A stretch of DNA of 64,000 nucleotides from Chryseobacterium salivictor (GTDB taxonomy: Bacteria; Bacteroidota; Bacteroidia; Flavobacteriales; Weeksellaceae): assembly GCF_004359195.1 (NCBI RefSeq), contig NZ_CP037954.1, positions 682,001 through 746,000 on the forward strand. Reading direction: 5' to 3'. Position 1 is the stretch's first letter; the number at the start of each line of letters is the position of its first letter. A program made the translations under genes and the position numbers. The notes under the pieces were generated by a model. That model did not search any database and was not told the DNA's origin. It worked only from the letters and a program-made list of their open reading frames with translations. This document shows, piece by piece, positions 60,371 through 64,000 of the stretch.

Positions 60371-61234
60371 TTAAAGCTTTGTAAAGATTAAGTAAATCGT
60401 GAGTGCGGTAGTAACAAGGGAAACCCCGGTAGTCAATGTCTGAATAGGATCCTTGCCAAATCCATTCAGGTTTTTAGACCGGGTATTCAGAAATATTTCG
60501 TCACCATTCTGTACCCAATAGTAGGGAGAATTCATTACATCTTCGCGGGTTAAATCTATTTTGGCTCTTTTAATTCCTTCCGGTAACTTTCTATGAATAA
60601 CAACATTCGTGCGGTCAATGGTTCTGTTCAAACCTCCGTTAATTGCTAATGCTTCGGTGATTGTTAATGTATTTTTATGTGCTTTTTTCTCGCCGCCTAT
60701 TCCCACGGTTTCTACATCTCCTAAAATATAATACGTAATGCCGTCAATATTCAGCCTCGCTTCAGATTTGCCTGCTACAAAATTCTCATTTACTTTATCC
60801 TGAATTTCTTTGGTCAGCTCTTCCACTGTCCTGCCTTCCGCTTTGATGTAACCGATTCCGAAAACGTTAACGTCTCCATTAGAATCCACTTTCAGCCCGT
60901 TAAAATAGATAGTTGTATTACCGCCCTGCCCGGATCCCTGATTAGAAATATTCATACTTGCTGATCCCGCGCTGCCGACCTGCGCTCCGTTTGGCGCCGA
61001 CGCATTTAGTGCCGAATAGAATTGTGCAGCATCACCTTGCGGCGTGGTCACGATATTGAGTGTTAAAATATCATTTTTGGTAATCCTGTAAACAGGAATA
61101 TTATACGGAACCAAACCTTCTTCATTAATGACCAAACTTTCGTTAGGCTGCATATACCGTACATCTTTACTTGAAATGCACGAAAAAAGGAAAAAAGGCA
61201 GAAGCATCAATAAAGCTGTTTTAAGTATTTTCAT
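60371..61234 (-). CDS. wza: Outer-membrane polysaccharide export lipoprotein (Wza)
   Basis: Wza is the outer-membrane channel for polysaccharide. The 287-residue protein has a lipoprotein signal with Cys19 (FFLFSC), a PES-type export domain (PVYRITKNDILTLNIVTTPQGD) and SLBB-like segments (NVFGIGYIKAEGRTVEEL and YYILGDVETVG). The C-terminus has a hydrophobic helix (TTGVSLVTTALTIYLIFTKL), the usual end in Bacteroidetes. A glycine/serine-rich insert (GSAGSASMNISNQGSGQGGN) splits the export domain. It lies one base upstream of wzc and follows the WecA-like gene by 32 bases. Confidence 0.94.
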   Translation of the reverse strand: MKILKTALLMLLPFFLFSCISSKDVRYMQPNESLVINEEGLVPYNIPVYRITKNDILTLNIVTTPQGDAAQFYSALNASAPNGAQVGSAGSASMNISNQGSGQGGNTTIYFNGLKVDSNGDVNVFGIGYIKAEGRTVEELTKEIQDKVNENFVAGKSEARLNIDGITYYILGDVETVGIGGEKKAHKNTLTITEALAINGGLNRTIDRTNVVIHRKLPEGIKRAKIDLTREDVMNSPYYWVQNGDEIFLNTRSKNLNGFGKDPIQTLTTGVSLVTTALTIYLIFTKL

Positions 61235-61266
61235 CGTAAGTATGTTGTTTGCAAATTAACAAATAA

Positions 61267-62388
61267 TTAATGGGTTTTTTCTTTTGTATATAAAATGATA
61301 CGCGGAATGTATGCTCCTGTAAATCCCAGTGTTAAGATCACCAGCAGCAAGACATTCACATCAATATGTCTTAAAAAATAAGCAGCCATCACCACGAATA
61401 AATAATATACTAAAATGTAAAAAGAAGACCGGCGGTGAGTTAAACCCAGCATTAAAAGCGCATGGTGAATATGGTTTTTGTCAGCAATAAATATTGACTG
61501 TTTTTTAAATAAACGGATAAAAATTACATTTAAAGTATCTACAATCGGGAGAATTAAAATAGCTACTGTTACCGCCGGCGCACTTTCCAGGAAATATCTT
61601 GGCACCCCGGGCAATTTTTTATCAATGAAAATATCGATAAAGCAGATTGCAGTAAAGGCCAGTAAAAACCCCAAAATCATCGAACCCGTATCCCCCATAA
61701 AAACCTTATTATTTCTGGAATCAGAAAGATTATAATATAAAAAACCGAGTACCGAACCGATAATTACAGCAGATAGCACTACTAACGGATAATTATATTC
61801 CCCTAAGCGGAAATAGCTGATTCCAAACAAAGCACTGCAAATAATTGAATATCCGCCTGATAAACCATCAATACCATCAATTAAATTAAATGCATTGATT
61901 AAAGAGATAAATGTGAAAATACTAAAAATCACACTGAAAGTATAGCTCAGTTCGTAGATGCCGAATAGACCAAAAAAACTTCTCACCCTTACATCAGAGC
62001 CCAGAACCATTAATGAAGTGACGACAATTTGCGCCAGCAGTTTCTTGTAAGCCCGCATTACCACAACATCATCCATCACGCCGATATACAGCAAAATGAC
62101 CAGCGAAGCGAATAAAAATTTATAGAGTTCAAAAAGTTCAAATGCAAAAATAGACGCGCATACCGCCAAAGAATAAAAAATTGCAATTCCGCCAAGATTG
62201 GGTATTTTCCGGAGATGAGAACTTCGTGCTCCGGGTTCATCCATCAGATTTTTTCTTTTAGAAATCTTCACAATGGTAGGAATAGAGAAAAAGGTCAACA
62301 TAAAAGAAAACAGCAAACCCAGCACTAACTTTGCATAAAACAGGGAAATTCCCAAATTTGCTAACCCATCTTTAACTATATCATTCAT
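61267..62388 (-). CDS. Undecaprenyl-phosphate sugar-1-phosphate transferase (MraY/WecA-like)
   Basis: From ATG 62388 the protein has 373 residues with about eleven transmembrane helices. It has the family motifs VMDDVVVMRAYKK, NAFNLIDGIDGLSGG and FMGDTGSM, and the C-terminal KNHIHHALL, the HIHH loop of WecA-type enzymes. WecA adds GlcNAc-1-phosphate to undecaprenyl phosphate, starting lipid-linked glycan synthesis. It could use GlcNAc, GalNAc or QuiNAc. The TTG-initiated frame from 62400 overlaps the EpsG gene and is rejected. It is the initiating transferase of the right locus. Confidence 0.9.
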   Translation of the reverse strand: MNDIVKDGLANLGISLFYAKLVLGLLFSFMLTFFSIPTIVKISKRKNLMDEPGARSSHLRKIPNLGGIAIFYSLAVCASIFAFELFELYKFLFASLVILLYIGVMDDVVVMRAYKKLLAQIVVTSLMVLGSDVRVRSFFGLFGIYELSYTFSVIFSIFTFISLINAFNLIDGIDGLSGGYSIICSALFGISYFRLGEYNYPLVVLSAVIIGSVLGFLYYNLSDSRNNKVFMGDTGSMILGFLLAFTAICFIDIFIDKKLPGVPRYFLESAPAVTVAILILPIVDTLNVIFIRLFKKQSIFIADKNHIHHALLMLGLTHRRSSFYILVYYLFVVMAAYFLRHIDVNVLLLVILTLGFTGAYIPRIILYTKEKTH

Positions 62389-62393
62389 CGTAA

Positions 62394-63527
62394 TTACCAA
62401 AGTGCGTTAGTATATTTATCTGATGAGAACCCGCCTTTGTCCCCGTTGCCTTTGCCAAAGTAGAAAAACATGGCAATAAAGTAGCTCATAAAACCAAGAT
62501 AAAGGATTTGTCGCGTTCTGCCTTTAGTCGCATACACAAGGCTCGTCATGCAGAACATGGTCACAAAAAACATATAAGCGCCGGGAAGCCGGACGGCAAA
62601 TATTTCGTTTGACCTGAAAAAATAAAAAAGAGCCAGACCAAAGACCGCTAAGTTCCGCATGTATTCATACCACAAAACCTCCTCGCAGCCTTTTTTATCA
62701 AATTTAATTAAAATTCCGATAAATATTAATTTGACAATATCATTCAAACCAGTTTCCACTTCCGTTCCGTAGTAATGGTCATTTAAATAGCCGGTGTACG
62801 CATTTGAAAGATCGTCTGGCGCAAGGGAGCTGAACAAACCTCCGCCCAAACGGTAGAGCTCAAAAGGAGAGGATAAAAGCGCAATGATTAATACCCAGAA
62901 AATTCTTTTGCTGTTCATCGGAATTTTTACAATCCAGTAGGCGGGCAAAAACACAATCGATGTCTTGTGAAAACCCAGTGCAATGTACATGCAGAGTAAA
63001 AACAGAATCAGATTCCTTTCTTTGATAAATTTGAAAGAGGCCACGCAGACCGCAATTCCCAAACCCTGCCGCATCTGTCCTGAATCTTCAAAAAACATGA
63101 TCGGCATAAAGTAAAACAGTAAGGCTAAAGTAGGAAAAGCCACGTTCTTATAAATCGCGGTAAATTTTAAACTCACCGCGATGAGCGCCATAATAAATGT
63201 TACAATGTAAAACGGCATTCCGATATCGAAGACCAGTTTATTAATCAGGACAAAAATCCATTCTATTTCCTCGGAATTGGGGCGGAAAAGTGCCTTGTCG
63301 AAAACATCTCCGTACGAAGTATATATTGCAAAGCCCGAGAAAAGCACCTTGTACACCGGATAATCAGCGCCCGCATTGAGCCGGAAACCTACAGCCGCAA
63401 CTATTAACACTCCTGCAATCCAAACAAAAACACTCTGCTTCTTCTCTAACCTGAAAATCTCCCAATAACTCGCAAATGCAAGAAAGAGAAAAATGATCAT
63501 AAAAATAGGATGTAGAATTGGCATCAA
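62394..63527 (-). CDS. EpsG-family polysaccharide polymerase-like membrane protein
   Basis: The 377-residue protein has about ten to eleven transmembrane helices. The sequence VWIAGVLIVAAVGFRLNAGADYPVYKVLFSG, including the GADYPVY stretch, and ERNLILFLLCMYIALGFHKTSIVF identify the EpsG/Wzy-like family. Such proteins are thought to polymerise repeat units at the periplasmic face. It ends six bases before the WecA-like gene and so shares the transcript. EpsG proteins vary widely, so the linkage cannot be predicted. Confidence 0.85.
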   Translation of the reverse strand: MMPILHPIFMIIFLFLAFASYWEIFRLEKKQSVFVWIAGVLIVAAVGFRLNAGADYPVYKVLFSGFAIYTSYGDVFDKALFRPNSEEIEWIFVLINKLVFDIGMPFYIVTFIMALIAVSLKFTAIYKNVAFPTLALLFYFMPIMFFEDSGQMRQGLGIAVCVASFKFIKERNLILFLLCMYIALGFHKTSIVFLPAYWIVKIPMNSKRIFWVLIIALLSSPFELYRLGGGLFSSLAPDDLSNAYTGYLNDHYYGTEVETGLNDIVKLIFIGILIKFDKKGCEEVLWYEYMRNLAVFGLALFYFFRSNEIFAVRLPGAYMFFVTMFCMTSLVYATKGRTRQILYLGFMSYFIAMFFYFGKGNGDKGGFSSDKYTNALW

Positions 63528-63540
63528 TAATGTTGTGTTT

Positions 63541-64000
63541 TTATATTAATTTTCTCATCAATTGACCGAGCCCCGAAAAATAAAGGATATAATAAATTTT
63601 TTTCCTTAAAGACAAAGATAAGAGATAATTCTTTTCAAATCGTTGATAGATTAATATTTCTTTCATCGAAATATGATGATTTTCAACAAAGGTCTTCAGC
63701 ACTTTTTCCATCTTCTGATAAGCGTCCTCTTCGTTTACAAAAGCCAGGTAGGCCAGATAAGTATAAACGCCCTCCAAAATATTGAAATTCTTAAGTTCTG
63801 CCTTTCTATCTGCATACTGTGATTTTTCAAAAGCAGCATTCACCTCTTCTACCGCTTTCAGAATATCTAATCCTTTTCTGCTATGGTTTTTTGTGATAGA
63901 ACCGGTTCGTTCTAAATATTGATAATGGTAATTCTGCGTTTGTGCAACCGTTTTACACTTCAATAATAATTGGGGAATCAACTGAATATCCTCAAAATGA
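63541..64000 (-). CDS. Family 2 glycosyltransferase, C-terminal part (runs off right edge)
   Basis: The frame is open from base 64000 to the stop at 63541, giving about 152 C-terminal residues. It begins HFEDIQLIPQLLLKCK, the GT2 catalytic-base region (FED) of enzymes that add sugars to capsule glycans. The rest is the helical end usual for GT2 (EEVNAAFEKSQYADRK, ending FSGLGQLMRKLI). Its start lies outside the window. It is 13 bases before the EpsG gene in the same direction. Confidence 0.83.
   Translation of the reverse strand, partial: HFEDIQLIPQLLLKCKTVAQTQNYHYQYLERTGSITKNHSRKGLDILKAVEEVNAAFEKSQYADRKAELKNFNILEGVYTYLAYLAFVNEEDAYQKMEKVLKTFVENHHISMKEILIYQRFEKNYLLSLSLRKKIYYILYFSGLGQLMRKLI

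Noticed and set aside
1..64000. Prophage, insertion sequence, integrase, toxin-antitoxin, restriction or CRISPR-Cas system
   Set aside because: I found no integrase, transposase, terminase, relaxase, cas, toxin or restriction gene in any frame; all long genes are accounted for by core or envelope functions.

Overview
The window looks like chromosomal DNA of a flavobacterium of the Weeksellaceae (Chryseobacterium/Kaistella type). Supporting signs are low G+C, promoters with the Bacteroidetes -7 box TAnnTTTG (the best is TTTTG-N19-TATATTTG before rimP), few Shine-Dalgarno sequences, family-specific proteins (DUF4254, DUF2851, DUF4292, DUF6089, DUF3276, long NusB), a SusC-type receptor and bacillithiol genes. 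The genus is an inference; no rRNA is present.

Layout. 1-1352: start of a SusC/RagA receptor running off the left edge, then about 770 bp of AT-rich DNA with an operator-like inverted repeat and an 11-bp tandem repeat. 1353-6236 (minus): rimP-nusA-infB operon with an attenuator-like leader. 6288-22332: surface glycan locus with UDP-glucose dehydrogenase, an unknown membrane protein, an ABC exporter whose ATPase carries a Wzt-like C-terminal domain, an FkbM methyltransferase, nine glycosyltransferases (two on the opposite strand) and two hexapeptide acyltransferases. 22333-28656: small lipoprotein, 2,4-dienoyl-CoA-reductase-like SDR, M16 peptidase, dihydroorotase. 28657-36375 (plus): flippase, dUTPase, sugar nucleotidyltransferase, DUF4292 lipoprotein, EnvC-like protein, TatA, DUF4254, lipoprotein, RibA. 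36380-45765: purine nucleoside phosphorylase, lipoprotein, GH3 enzyme, BshA, DUF2851, AspT/YidE transporter, YajC, DUF1573, NusB. 45966-52254: ABC exporter, DUF3276, a membrane glycosyltransferase-like protein beside tRNA-His, BshB1, RfbD, thioesterase. 52316-57703: two OmpH/Skp chaperones, BamA, UppS, DUF6089 (outer-membrane biogenesis). 57883-64000: second glycan locus, with Wzc kinase, Wza, WecA-like initiating transferase, EpsG-like polymerase and a glycosyltransferase running off the right edge.

The genes centre on the cell envelope. The left locus looks like ABC-transporter-dependent polysaccharide export with a recognised chain end. The right locus is Wzx/Wzy/Wza/Wzc-type capsule or exopolysaccharide. 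Between them lie the enzymes making undecaprenyl phosphate, the beta-barrel machinery and the periplasmic chaperones. BshA and BshB1 supply two steps of bacillithiol synthesis.

I found no CRISPR array, phage, integrase or intact insertion sequence, and no clearly new multigene system. The best leads are a 7-bp tandem repeat inside a glycosyltransferase gene (possible phase variation), a related 7-bp array between the two ABC exporter genes, a 15-bp RNA-like hairpin at 24107-24139, attenuator-like hairpins around rimP, and a degenerate EnvC-type LytM domain.
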